Assembly (NCBI RefSeq): GCF_047159865.1
Contig: NZ_AP038804.1
Location: 496,001-560,000 of the forward strand
Direction of reading: 5' to 3'
Source: JAIOSF01 sp047159865
GTDB taxonomy: Bacteria; Campylobacterota; Campylobacteria; Campylobacterales; Arcobacteraceae
Length of the DNA: 64,000 nt
How positions within the stretch are numbered: the stretch's first letter is position 1; every line of letters begins with the position of its first letter. Below the pieces are notes generated by a model. That model made no database searches, was not told the origin of the DNA, and saw only the letters and a program-made list of their open reading frames with translations. Both the position numbers and the translations under genes were made by a program. Positions 20,975 to 29,267 of this stretch are shown here, in pieces.

Positions 20975-23022
20975 TATAATCCTTTAATATCAAATGTTTC
21001 TGTAAAGTCATTTCCAAATATATCTGTATATACAACCATAATTTTATTTCCTAAGTCTTTTTTATTTAGAGTTAATTTTAAACCATCTTCATCAAGAGCT
21101 TTTAATTCATCTCTAACATCATCTTCATTCTTCTTTTTCTTAGGCAATAGTTCATCCGCAAAATAAACTTCGTCCATTTCAAAAGCTTCATTATTGTAAT
21201 CCTTGTCAACAAATATTGCAGATAAAGTTTCAAAGTTTTCTAAATATCTACCTTCATCATCTTTTGAGTATTGACTTCTAAATTCTTTTATAGAAATGAT
21301 AACTTTGCTTTTATCTAATGATATTTCAGTTTTAACTTCTGGTTGTCTAATAAAGTGAAAACCTACAGCTTCATCTACTTCGTTGATTTTCTTAGAGCTT
21401 TGAGGTTGTCTTAACTTTTGGAAAGGTGTTTTGTGAAGTTCTTTAATCATATGATATGGAATTTTTAAGAAGTAATATCTTATATTTCCTATTTGATGAT
21501 AATCACTTATAAAATCTATACTATTTGCTGGAGCAATAATATAAACTCTACCTGAAATTTTACTACTTATAGCTCTGTGAATACTTTCTAAGTAGTTTTC
21601 ATCTACAGATGAATCTTGGAATTTTTTATAATCAAACATTTTAACAGGACTACTATTTTTTTTAGCATCAAATTCTAATCCAGAGATTGTATGTGAATTT
21701 AATTCCAGTTCAAATAATCCAGCTGCAAATTCTTTATATTTATCCCATTCCATATCTAAAGTTTTTTTCAAGTCATATAGACCTAAAGAACATGTCATAA
21801 AGCTTCTTGCCATCTCTTTATATAATGGGTATGTTTCTTTTTTTTCTGTATCAACAAGAACTTTACTATCACATTCTCCACATTTTTCATAAATTTTCTT
21901 ATTTTTAATTACAGGTGTTAAAGATTTACTTGTATTAATTTGTAATATTCTTTTTTGGATTGTAAAATAAGATAACTTTCCAATATCACATGTAAGCCAT
22001 CTTCTTTTTAGTTTTTCAGCTGTAGCAGCAGTAGTACCACTTCCTCCGAAAAAATCTAAAACAATGTCATTTTCTTCAGTTGTTGCTTTGATGATTCTTT
22101 CTAATAATCTTTCTGGTTTTTGAGTAGGGTAACTACCTACATTAATTCTTTCTGGGTCTTTTTGTTGAAGGTAATTTATATCAGTCCATACATCATCTGG
22201 AATTTGTTTATCATCTTCATAATATCTATACTCTTTACCATTAGACATTATTGACCAATAAAGTCTTCCATCATCATCAACACCTTTTTTCATGTTGTTT
22301 TTCTTTGCAACACCTCTTTCTACACCAATTTCATCAGGGAAAAATTTATAGTTATCTGTTTTTTTGTACCAAAAAATTGAAGCATGTTTTCTTGCAAAAA
22401 AGTTTTTAGGTCTTCCACCCGATTTAAAACTCCATATAATCTCATTTAAAAAACAATTTTCTGAGCCAAACACTTCATCTAACACAACTTTTAAATAGTG
22501 AGCTTTTTTCCAATCAAGATGAACAAATAAACTACCATCATCAGCTAATATTTCTTTTGCTAATATTAGTCTTCTTCTTAAAAACTCTATAAAATCAGCA
22601 CCTTTTGCTTTATCAGAATAAGCTTTTTGACCTTGTCCAGCTTTAAAGTCTCCTTCAGTAGCAAATGGTGGGTCGATATATATTAATTTAACTCTACCTT
22701 TAATCTTATCTTTTATTAATGGGTCTTTATTTTCATTTATTGTTTTAAGGAATTGTAAATTATCCCCAAATACAATCATATTTTTCCAATCATCATCAAA
22801 AGCTTTGTATTTATCTCCATTAAAAACTTTCTCAACTTGTAATGGAACAGGATAAACACCATCTTCATTTGCCAACACATCTTCTTTTCTCATTTTTCCA
22901 GCATATGTTAATTCGTATTCTTTATGTGTTGTTGGAAATAAATCATATTTAAATTCTTGTGGAATTTCCTTGCCTTCTTGCAATAAATTAATTATATAAT
23001 CTCTTTGGTCTTGTGAAATCAT
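20974..23022 (-). CDS. mod: Type III DNA methyltransferase Mod subunit
   Basis: A 682-residue N6-adenine methyltransferase with beta-class order: DPPF catalytic motif (IDPPFATEGD near residue 126) first, and the SAM-binding motif FFGGSGTTAATAEKL later (near 327). The region between should hold the target recognition domain. It pairs with Res directly downstream. A C-terminal segment has paired Cys (CGECD near 389). No long simple-sequence repeat is seen in the gene, so phase variation of the type known in some Mod genes is not evident. Two small genes precede it on the same strand. Confidence 0.9.
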   Translation of the reverse strand: MISQDQRDYIINLLQEGKEIPQEFKYDLFPTTHKEYELTYAGKMRKEDVLANEDGVYPVPLQVEKVFNGDKYKAFDDDWKNMIVFGDNLQFLKTINENKDPLIKDKIKGRVKLIYIDPPFATEGDFKAGQGQKAYSDKAKGADFIEFLRRRLILAKEILADDGSLFVHLDWKKAHYLKVVLDEVFGSENCFLNEIIWSFKSGGRPKNFFARKHASIFWYKKTDNYKFFPDEIGVERGVAKKNNMKKGVDDDGRLYWSIMSNGKEYRYYEDDKQIPDDVWTDINYLQQKDPERINVGSYPTQKPERLLERIIKATTEENDIVLDFFGGSGTTAATAEKLKRRWLTCDIGKLSYFTIQKRILQINTSKSLTPVIKNKKIYEKCGECDSKVLVDTEKKETYPLYKEMARSFMTCSLGLYDLKKTLDMEWDKYKEFAAGLFELELNSHTISGLEFDAKKNSSPVKMFDYKKFQDSSVDENYLESIHRAISSKISGRVYIIAPANSIDFISDYHQIGNIRYYFLKIPYHMIKELHKTPFQKLRQPQSSKKINEVDEAVGFHFIRQPEVKTEISLDKSKVIISIKEFRSQYSKDDEGRYLENFETLSAIFVDKDYNNEAFEMDEVYFADELLPKKKKNEDDVRDELKALDEDGLKLTLNKKDLGNKIMVVYTDIFGNDFTETFDIKGL

Positions 23023-23142
23023 TTAGTAAAACCCTTCTGTAGTTAATAGTTTATTTTTTATATAAAATTGAGGTCTTAATGTTATCTAAAAACAACATAT
23101 AAACCTATAAAAATAATGAATAATCATTTTTTTATTATTATG

Positions 23143-23262
23143 TCATCTATCCTTCAACCTTTCATGAAATTGAATTTTATTTTTATTTTTTTGATTCTTT
23201 CTGTAAATCATATAAGAAATTAGTGCTATTAAAATAAGACTAACGATTATTAATTCTACCAT
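23143..23262 (-). CDS. Small membrane peptide upstream of mod
   Basis: A 39-residue ORF, MVELIIVSLILIALISYMIY followed by the basic tail RKNQKNKNKIQFHERLKDR. One transmembrane helix with positive residues inside. GAGGA lies eight bases before the ATG. It starts 16 bases after the end of the preceding small ORF and ends 120 bases before mod. Unknown role; its place suggests linkage to the restriction operon. The remaining 23023-23142 is AT-rich and holds nothing else visible. Confidence 0.5.
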   Translation of the reverse strand: MVELIIVSLILIALISYMIYRKNQKNKNKIQFHERLKDR

Positions 23263-23277
23263 TTACTATATCCTCAA

Positions 23278-23609
23278 TTAAATTAAGTTCATCAAATAAA
23301 CCTTGTTTAAAGTTTCAGCAGATGTATTTTCATCAGAAGCAACATTAAGTCTATCATAAGTTGATTCTGCTTCTGAATTAACTTCTAATTCTTTTTTTGT
23401 TCTTGAATTTGTTCTTTGAATTCTATTATAAAACTACTTTCCTTCTGAATAAAATAATAGATAAGTTCATTCAACCATTTGGCAGCATTAATTCTACCTT
23501 TGCGGTATTTATCAGTTAAATGGTCTTCCATCTTATTGAACTGATAATAGGTCTGATGGCTATTTAAAGATTGACTAATTTGTTCTAATTTATAAAGAGA
23601 TTTTTTCAT
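23278..23609 (-). CDS. Small gene with -1 frameshift site (slippery A-AAA-AAG)
   Basis: The zero frame (23385-23609) encodes 74 residues ending EQIQEQKKN. At the end CAA-AAA-AAG-AAT-TAG contains the heptamer A-AAA-AAG. A -1 shift there reads on as KKELEVNSEAESTYDRL to a stop at 23278, giving about 110 residues of consistent acidic, helical composition. This is either programmed frameshifting, as in dnaX, or a one-base loss in an A7 tract. The family is not recognised: helical, with KWLNELIYYFIQKESSF near residue 45. First gene of the restriction operon. Confidence 0.5.
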
Positions 23610-23672
23610 TTTAGCAGTTTAACTAAAAAATAAAATTGAATTAAAAAATATTGCATTTTGCAATGTAAAAAA

Positions 23673-23892
23673 TTACCAAAAAGTTGTCAATGTGGAAACT
23701 TAGTTAAAAAAACAATATGGTCTCAATTTTATGTGCTACAAAGCCCTTAACTAAGGCAATATCTGAACACTCATAAGTTTAATTTAAGATTTATTTATTT
23801 TTTGAAGTTTTTTTATAAAAATTGGGACGAGATTGGGACGAAGTAGTTACCAAAAGGTTGTCAATACGGAAACTAAAATCAAAAAAACGACT
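23673..23892 (+). repeat. Two long direct repeats beside the tRNA
   Basis: TTACCAAAA(A/G)GTTGTCAAT is followed by GGAAACT and AAAAAAAC in both 23673-23713 and 23847-23892, a period of 174 bp. A shorter form of the right half is at 1446-1473. The block ATTGGGACGAG is also doubled at 23821-23840. Such repeats beside a tRNA are typical recombinase arm sites or end markers of an integrated element. Confidence 0.5.
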
Positions 23893-23907
23893 GCTCAAAA
23901 CTGAATT

Positions 23908-23995
23908 TGGTGCGAAGAAGGAGACTCGAACTCCCAAGCCCAGTGTGGGCGGCAGCCCCTCAAGCTGCTGTGTTTACCAATTTCACCACCTTCGC
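23908..23995 (-). tRNA. tRNA-Leu(GAG)
   Basis: The leftward strand folds fully: acceptor GCGAAGG/TCTTCGC, D-arm GTG/CAC, anticodon stem GCAGC/GCTGC around loop TTGAGGG (anticodon GAG), long variable arm of 16 bases, T-arm GGGAG-TTCGAGT-CTCCT and an encoded ACCA end. The class II variable arm and anticodon make it leucine. It is the only complete tRNA in the window and lies at the right border of the element. It may be element-borne or a neighbouring chromosomal gene. Confidence 0.9.
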
Positions 23996-24049
23996 ATTTT
24001 AACAATTATAAGTTTTATTTAAGGTTCTTTGAAAAACTATCTTTTCGTT

Positions 24050-24087
24050 CCCTCAAGCCCGCGTGTCTACCGTTCCACCACAGCTGC
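24050..24087 (-). pseudogene. 5' half of a second tRNA-Leu, broken at the anticodon loop
   Basis: The leftward strand reads GCAGCTG TG GTG, D-loop, CAC and then CGGGC TTGAGGG, a normal tRNA-Leu up to position 38. The expected GCCCG stem strand is absent, and the sequence continues as AACGAAAAG. The last nine bases, GCTTGAGGG, are identical to the anticodon-loop region of the intact tRNA-Leu at 23908-23995. The most likely cause is integration of the mobile element in the anticodon loop, with the 3' half lost or outside the window. Confidence 0.7.
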
Positions 24088-24149
24088 ATTTTTTAGAAGC
24101 GAAGTATAACTAAAAAATTATAGAAATAACTTAAAATATGTAAAAAAAT

Positions 24150-25331
24150 TTAATTTTTTAAAAATACTCGATTATAATAATAAGCAACAAAAAGAAAAAC
24201 AACACCTAATAAAATAGAAATAATATTTAAAGATACAAATGTAGCTAGTATTCCTATAAAAAAAGTTGTTGTAACATTTGCTATCATAAATACCATTTCA
24301 TTATAAGCTAATACTCGTCCTAAATATTTACCTTCTACTTGATTTTGTAACATTGCATAAGTATACGACCAAATTGTTGTAGTAACAATACCTGTTAAAA
24401 ACATCCCTACTAGACCTAAATAAAAATTATTTTGTATAAATGCCCAGATAATAATAGTGATACCTTGTATAATAAAAATATACAATAGTCTCTCTTTTGT
24501 CACCCAATTACTGATTAATAGTGGTCCTATCATTAAAGCAAAGGCTCGGACAGAATTGGTAATCCCAATAGCTAAGGGAACTGCTAAAATAAGTTTATAT
24601 TCATAATCTGCCAGTAAAGTTACTAAGGTATCAAACGCAGTCAGTCCAACACTTGCATGCAGTAACATATAATGTAATAAATGTTTATTCTCTTTTATAT
24701 ATAATACACCATCTCTGATTGAATTTATGATACTCTTATGAACTGTTTCCATTTGTACATTAAAATGGATTTGACTTAAAATTACTAACGCTGTCAAAAA
24801 AAATACCCCATCGATTAAAAATGATATTTTTTCACCAAATATACTTACAATAATTCCACCAATCGCCATCCCTGCTGTAAAAGTAAATGACCAAATAATT
24901 GAGTGTATCTCATTTGCCTTAACTAATGCTTTACCTTTTAATAACTTTGGTAACAAAGACATCTCTGTTGTAAAAAACATAGAAGCACTTCCCATTCGAA
25001 TAAAAAGAAGTAATAATAGTAACCAAACATCATTAAGTGAATTGATAAGTAAAAAACCCAGTGTCATACAAAGTTCTACACTTAAAAGTATCATCATCAG
25101 TTTTTTAACTTCTATTCTATCTACAATAGATCCATTAAAAGGGGAAAGAACAATTCCAGGAATAAGATGCATAGCAGCTACGGTTGCTATAAGTATAGGG
25201 CTAGCACCAAATTTTACCAGCATAGAATAGATAGCCACATTTGTAAACCAAGCACCAAAATATGCAATAAATTGTACAGCTGAAAGTTGACGCACTACTT
25301 TGTGCGTTTTTAAAAGTTCTCTATATGTCAA
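24150..25331 (-). CDS. MFS exporter
   Basis: A 393-residue transporter of the major facilitator superfamily with about 12 hydrophobic segments. The motif after segment 2 is LSPFNGSIVDRIEVKKLM, which corresponds to the GxxxDRxGRR loop of the family. The overall pattern resembles the EntS/MFS_3 group of small-molecule exporters. It begins four bases after the adaptor protein gene, so an adaptor plus exporter pair is likely at the end of the long Bat operon. The substrate is unknown. Confidence 0.8.
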   Translation of the reverse strand: MTYRELLKTHKVVRQLSAVQFIAYFGAWFTNVAIYSMLVKFGASPILIATVAAMHLIPGIVLSPFNGSIVDRIEVKKLMMILLSVELCMTLGFLLINSLNDVWLLLLLLFIRMGSASMFFTTEMSLLPKLLKGKALVKANEIHSIIWSFTFTAGMAIGGIIVSIFGEKISFLIDGVFFLTALVILSQIHFNVQMETVHKSIINSIRDGVLYIKENKHLLHYMLLHASVGLTAFDTLVTLLADYEYKLILAVPLAIGITNSVRAFALMIGPLLISNWVTKERLLYIFIIQGITIIIWAFIQNNFYLGLVGMFLTGIVTTTIWSYTYAMLQNQVEGKYLGRVLAYNEMVFMIANVTTTFFIGILATFVSLNIISILLGVVFLFVAYYYNRVFLKN

Positions 25332-25335
25332 AATA

Positions 25336-26046
25336 CTATTTAAATTCTATTTTAACTAAGTTGGAAAATTTTGTTGGTGAAGGAACTATAATTTCACACT
25401 TATACGAAGAGATATGTGTAGAATCAGCTACAGAATATAGTTTTGAAATAGTCAAATCTGTTTCTTTTCCATCTAAGAAAATCTTTTTACTTTTTATAGT
25501 ATCAATATCACTAATTGGAATAAAAATTTCTAATTTTCCTGCAGATAAATCCATACTATTATACAAAAGAACACCCGGAGTAACATAGTCACCTACTTCT
25601 ACAGCGATATCATAAATATAATTTTTTACCTCATGTAAAGTTTTTTTCTCAATTTGATCTTGAAGTGTTGCTATTTTTGTTTTAAGATCACTGATTGTAG
25701 AAGCAATATTTAAAATAGTGATTTTTTGATTATCCTTATCAAACTGTGATTTTGAAGATACTCTTTGAAAACTCTTTAAAATACCTTTTTGAATTTTTAG
25801 TATTTCATTTAAATTTTTCAATTTTAATTGAGATTGTTTGAGATCAATCATATCAACTTGCGAATCGATTTTTACAATTGTACTTTTCTTCGCTGTATTT
25901 GATTTTATCTCATCATTAACATAAATCACTTTACCGCTTACTGCTGATTTTACAGTATATGTATTGATAGGATTAAGTTTAGCATAATATTCACTTCCAA
26001 ATCCTAGTGAACTTAAAAGAACAAGTGCTATAATATTTTTTTTCAT
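25336..26046 (-). CDS. HlyD-like periplasmic adaptor protein
   Basis: A 236-residue secreted protein with a signal peptide (residues 1-17, cut after GFG or similar). It has a biotinyl-lipoyl-like beta section (VKSAVSGKVIYVNDEIKSN), a coiled-coil hairpin (residues 70-140) and a return strand near YDIAVEVGDYVTPGVLLYN, the order found in membrane-fusion proteins. It is shorter than typical HlyD/AcrA proteins (about 350-400). Start overlaps the stop of the upstream gene by four bases. Likely partner of the adjacent MFS exporter. Confidence 0.75.
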   Translation of the reverse strand: MKKNIIALVLLSSLGFGSEYYAKLNPINTYTVKSAVSGKVIYVNDEIKSNTAKKSTIVKIDSQVDMIDLKQSQLKLKNLNEILKIQKGILKSFQRVSSKSQFDKDNQKITILNIASTISDLKTKIATLQDQIEKKTLHEVKNYIYDIAVEVGDYVTPGVLLYNSMDLSAGKLEIFIPISDIDTIKSKKIFLDGKETDLTISKLYSVADSTHISSYKCEIIVPSPTKFSNLVKIEFK

Positions 26047-26795
26047 TTTTTGGTTTCCCCTATTTTGATTGGACGAAATATATCATCATTTATCTTTATA
26101 CTAAGTTTAATTTTTTCAGTTGATTCTTTTTTAAATTTTCCTATTAATTCATACTCATTAAAATAAAACAATACATCTTTATAAGAAAGTGTATGACCAT
26201 CAAAATCAAACCTTACATAAATATCACTCTTTTTGTAATCTTTCAAAAACTTGTTGCGAATCCCTTCATAAATATACAATTCTAATTCTTGTGGTATATA
26301 TTTATCTACATCGTATAAATCAATTGTATTTAGTTTTGCAGATAAAAGATTTATTTCACTATCGTAAACAACATCTGAAAAAATAGGTTTACCATATACA
26401 ACTTTAAATGCCTTATTTAGACTTGTCTGTAAAATAGGATAGATATTCTTTTTCTCTTGATAGTATTCTTTTAACGCTTTAAGTTTTCCATTGTAAAAGC
26501 CTATTTTTCCAGCAAATTCAACATCAATATTTTTTTGTTCTTCAGCTCTACTCTCTTTAATAGCTTTTAACCTTTGAATATAACTAAAATAAAGTTCATA
26601 TTTTACAGGATCTAAACTTGCACCATCATCTTTTAATTTTCTTTTTATAGGAAGCGCAGGTTTCGCTTTTTTTATCGCATCATTTACAAAATAATTTACC
26701 ATAACATTCAATTTTTCATGAGAATTTAAACTCTTATAAGGATTATTCAATGAAAAGAGATAGATAGGAACCATAATTAAAAGTATTTTTATCAT
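26043..26795 (-). CDS. Hypothetical exported protein of the Bat operon
   Basis: A 250-residue protein with an N-terminal signal-like hydrophobic segment (MIKILLIMVPIYLFSLNN). The remainder is helical and charged in the middle (residues 65-125) and beta-rich at the end (YVRFDFDGHTLSYKDVLFYF, then EKIKLSIKINDDI). Family not recognised. It overlaps genes on both sides by four bases (ATGA), which places it firmly in the translationally coupled operon. Confidence 0.7.
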   Translation of the reverse strand: MIKILLIMVPIYLFSLNNPYKSLNSHEKLNVMVNYFVNDAIKKAKPALPIKRKLKDDGASLDPVKYELYFSYIQRLKAIKESRAEEQKNIDVEFAGKIGFYNGKLKALKEYYQEKKNIYPILQTSLNKAFKVVYGKPIFSDVVYDSEINLLSAKLNTIDLYDVDKYIPQELELYIYEGIRNKFLKDYKKSDIYVRFDFDGHTLSYKDVLFYFNEYELIGKFKKESTEKIKLSIKINDDIFRPIKIGETKK

Positions 26796-27217
26796 TTTAT
26801 ATCTCTCACACAGCGAAGAAAGTTTTTTTCATCTTTCTTCACTAAAAGTGTTTTTCCATTTTTAAAATCTATTGCCCAAACTTTATTTACATCATTTTTA
26901 AAAGTTGTATTTGTTAGGTAAATCTTTTTTTCTACATATTTAAAATTTTTATTTATACTATTCTTTCGATGAACATCTACAATGGATTGTAGCTCTTTTA
27001 TTGTTGGTTTTCTCCAATCTATATAACCATTTAAAACTAAAATGTCACAATAAACTTTTCCACTTGTAAAAGTTTCTAAAAAATTTATTACATCAGTATT
27101 ATCTTGCCACATGATATTTTTTCTTGTATCAATAACAATGTTTTTAGTTTTTTCATATTGTAAAGATGAAGCATTACTTACACAAAAGAGTAAAAATATA
27201 CTTATAAAAATTTTCAT
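26792..27217 (-). CDS. DUF1566-like secreted protein
   Basis: The ATG at 27217 gives 141 residues with a signal peptide (KIFISIFLLFCVSNAS). An upstream in-frame start would extend into the preceding gene without a signal. The mature part has the Lcl C-terminal/DUF1566 pattern: NIMWQDNTD, WRKPTIKELQSIVD, then KVWAIDFKNG and FLRCVRDIK. Its ATG overlaps the stop of its paralogue upstream (TAATG). Proteins of this group are envelope or surface proteins of unknown role in Campylobacterota. Confidence 0.75.
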   Translation of the reverse strand: MKIFISIFLLFCVSNASSLQYEKTKNIVIDTRKNIMWQDNTDVINFLETFTSGKVYCDILVLNGYIDWRKPTIKELQSIVDVHRKNSINKNFKYVEKKIYLTNTTFKNDVNKVWAIDFKNGKTLLVKKDEKNFLRCVRDIK

Positions 27218-27795
27218 TAATAAGTACCTTCTTTGTGAGAAATATCTCGTACACATCGAATATGATATCTTTCTAAATCTGAGGAGATCCCTGTTTCCCC
27301 ATAGTTAAAATCAACAAACCAATTTGAATCTTTTTGTTGAATATCCTTTGTTAATGTCCAATACTTTGAAGATGTCACATATTTTAGTTTTGCATTAGCA
27401 GATGGATCTGTTTTTTTATAATCCACAAGAGTAAGCATCTCAGAATAAGTAGGCACACGCCAATCTTTTCGTTGAACCAAATCTAAATCTTTACAGTAAA
27501 ACTTCAACTCCAATTGGTTCAATTTTTTTTGGGTATTAACAATTGCATCTTGCCACATAAGATTATTATTTACAAAAACAATATTACTTATTTTGTTAAG
27601 TTTATCTGCTTTTTCTTTTTTTAAGTTATTTTCATATTGAGATACTTTGTCAGGGTATTTGTGGTCAACATACTTTTTTATAATACTATGAACTTCCTCT
27701 TTACTCAGATCTATTTTAACTACCTCTCCCCAAGAGAAGGCGTTGGCTAGAAGTGATATTTGAATAAAAGATGCTATTATAATAGGATGTTTGAT
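27217..27795 (-). CDS. DUF1566-like secreted protein with apparent AUC start
   Basis: The first ATG (27558) leaves only 113 residues and no signal. The frame stays open upstream and encodes a convincing signal peptide, KHPIIIASFIQISLLANA, then FSWGEVVKIDLSK. There is no ATG, GTG or TTG in this extension. The codon at the right place is ATC at 27795, six bases after AAAGGA. This gives 192 residues and a 19-base overlap with batD, as expected in this coupled operon. The C-terminal part has DWRVPTYSEMLTLVDY and IRCVRDIS like its paralogue downstream. A lost start codon is the alternative. Confidence 0.6.
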   Translation of the reverse strand: MKHPIIIASFIQISLLANAFSWGEVVKIDLSKEEVHSIIKKYVDHKYPDKVSQYENNLKKEKADKLNKISNIVFVNNNLMWQDAIVNTQKKLNQLELKFYCKDLDLVQRKDWRVPTYSEMLTLVDYKKTDPSANAKLKYVTSSKYWTLTKDIQQKDSNWFVDFNYGETGISSDLERYHIRCVRDISHKEGTY

Positions 27796-29267
27796 TTCTT
27801 GTCCTTTGCGATTATTTCATCTATCGATTTAATAATATTTTTTCTCTCTTTTTTATACTCTTCATCAGAAATATTTTCTAGATTAAAAATGATTTTATCC
27901 AATTCTTCATCAATATTTATATAAACAAGTAATACTTTAAAAAGTTCTTTCGGTGTTTTTAAAGACTTGATAACCTTTATAAGAGGTTTTTCCTCTTTAG
28001 TTCTTGCTCTATTTTTATACAAAAAGAGAAGTGATATTAAAATACTTCCTACTACTAAACCAATTAAAAAATAAAATATTTTCTCTTCTATATTTAATTT
28101 TACACTTTGAATACTCTTATTTTCTTCTATTTTTAATGGCTCTTGTACTTCAAGTTTTACTGCTACTTTGGGGTTACTTGTTACTTCGATATCATAACTT
28201 TTAGTTTTTATAGTTTTAATACTTTGTGTCTTTTTATCAAAATAGTGTAAGTCTATACTTGGTATATTAAAATCTTTTTGTGCAACAATAGAGTATGTTT
28301 TTTCATAAGCACCACCATAAGAATTATTTTGTAAATTATACTCTTTTTTTGCAGGATTATCGTAAATTGTTGCTTCTGGTATATTAAGTGTCACCTCATC
28401 TAAATCGTCTATATTACCTCTCCCTTCTATAAAAAGCTTATATGAAACTGCTTCACCTTGATCAATTTTTGTTTTATCGATACTAGATTTGATTGTAAAG
28501 TCACCTATTAGTGTTATATTTTTTGGTAATGGATTCACTTTAATATTGAGTTTATTTGAATATACAGAAGTTGTATCAGTAGGAGTGGAGAGATAAAAAG
28601 AACGACCAAACCCTTTTTTTAATGTGTTTACTCCTATTTTTAAAGCACCTAGTGTTACACCTCCTTCTTTTTGAGGAAATAAAAGATACTGCAACTCTTG
28701 TTCATTGTAGTCACTCGTATTTTTTTGTGTTTTTTGTGTTGGCAGTTTTTTTATCCAAAAATTTTCAAAACTTGGTTCAGTAAAATCTAATCCTGTTATC
28801 TCTAAATCTTTTTTATATTTAAATTTTAAAGTAAATATAATAGATTCTCCTACATAAACTTCACTTTTGTTTGTACTAATTGTTAAATCATAAAGATCTG
28901 ATTTTGTTTTTTCGACTTTTAGCATTTTTATAATTTTTGGTTTTGTTTTTAAAACTTGATTGTCAACTATAATTTTAAAAGCTGGTATTGAGATATCTTT
29001 ATTTGCAACTATCATATACTTTTGTACTATTTGAAATGTTCTCGTACCATTTACAATAGTAGTATGCTGAGAGGTGCCACCATTTTGAACAATAAAGTTA
29101 TCAACCTTTTTAATCTCAGGCATTTTTATTTGATCACCTTGTGCAATCAGTGTAAATGTAACCGTATCATTTTCATAAAAAGTATCGGGCGATTGTAGAA
29201 GTACCTGCGCATTTAAAATATATGGGAAAAGAAAACAAAGAATTATTTTACCAAGGTTGTTTTTCAT
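27777..29267 (-). CDS. batD: BatD-like oxygen tolerance protein
   Basis: A 496-residue membrane protein with signal peptide (residues 1-20). A long periplasmic part of repeated beta domains begins VLLQSPDTFYENDTVTFTL and includes SKSEVYVGESIIF-like segments. One transmembrane helix lies near residue 395-415, followed by a cytoplasmic helical tail. This is the BatD layout found in aerotolerance operons. It overlaps batB/C by 20 bases. The role in oxygen stress or envelope maintenance is taken from the family. Confidence 0.85.
   Translation of the reverse strand: MKNNLGKIILCFLFPYILNAQVLLQSPDTFYENDTVTFTLIAQGDQIKMPEIKKVDNFIVQNGGTSQHTTIVNGTRTFQIVQKYMIVANKDISIPAFKIIVDNQVLKTKPKIIKMLKVEKTKSDLYDLTISTNKSEVYVGESIIFTLKFKYKKDLEITGLDFTEPSFENFWIKKLPTQKTQKNTSDYNEQELQYLLFPQKEGGVTLGALKIGVNTLKKGFGRSFYLSTPTDTTSVYSNKLNIKVNPLPKNITLIGDFTIKSSIDKTKIDQGEAVSYKLFIEGRGNIDDLDEVTLNIPEATIYDNPAKKEYNLQNNSYGGAYEKTYSIVAQKDFNIPSIDLHYFDKKTQSIKTIKTKSYDIEVTSNPKVAVKLEVQEPLKIEENKSIQSVKLNIEEKIFYFLIGLVVGSILISLLFLYKNRARTKEEKPLIKVIKSLKTPKELFKVLLVYINIDEELDKIIFNLENISDEEYKKERKNIIKSIDEIIAKDKKSNILL

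Noticed and set aside
20974..23022. Phase-variable mod gene
   Set aside because: No long simple-sequence tract is visible in the reading frame.
24050..24087. A second complete tRNA-Leu
   Set aside because: The 3' anticodon stem, variable arm, T-arm and acceptor strand are missing.
1..24100. Self-transmissible conjugative element
   Set aside because: A relaxase and a coupling protein are present but no VirB4, VirB6, VirB8-10 or VirB11-like gene is seen; they could lie left of the window.
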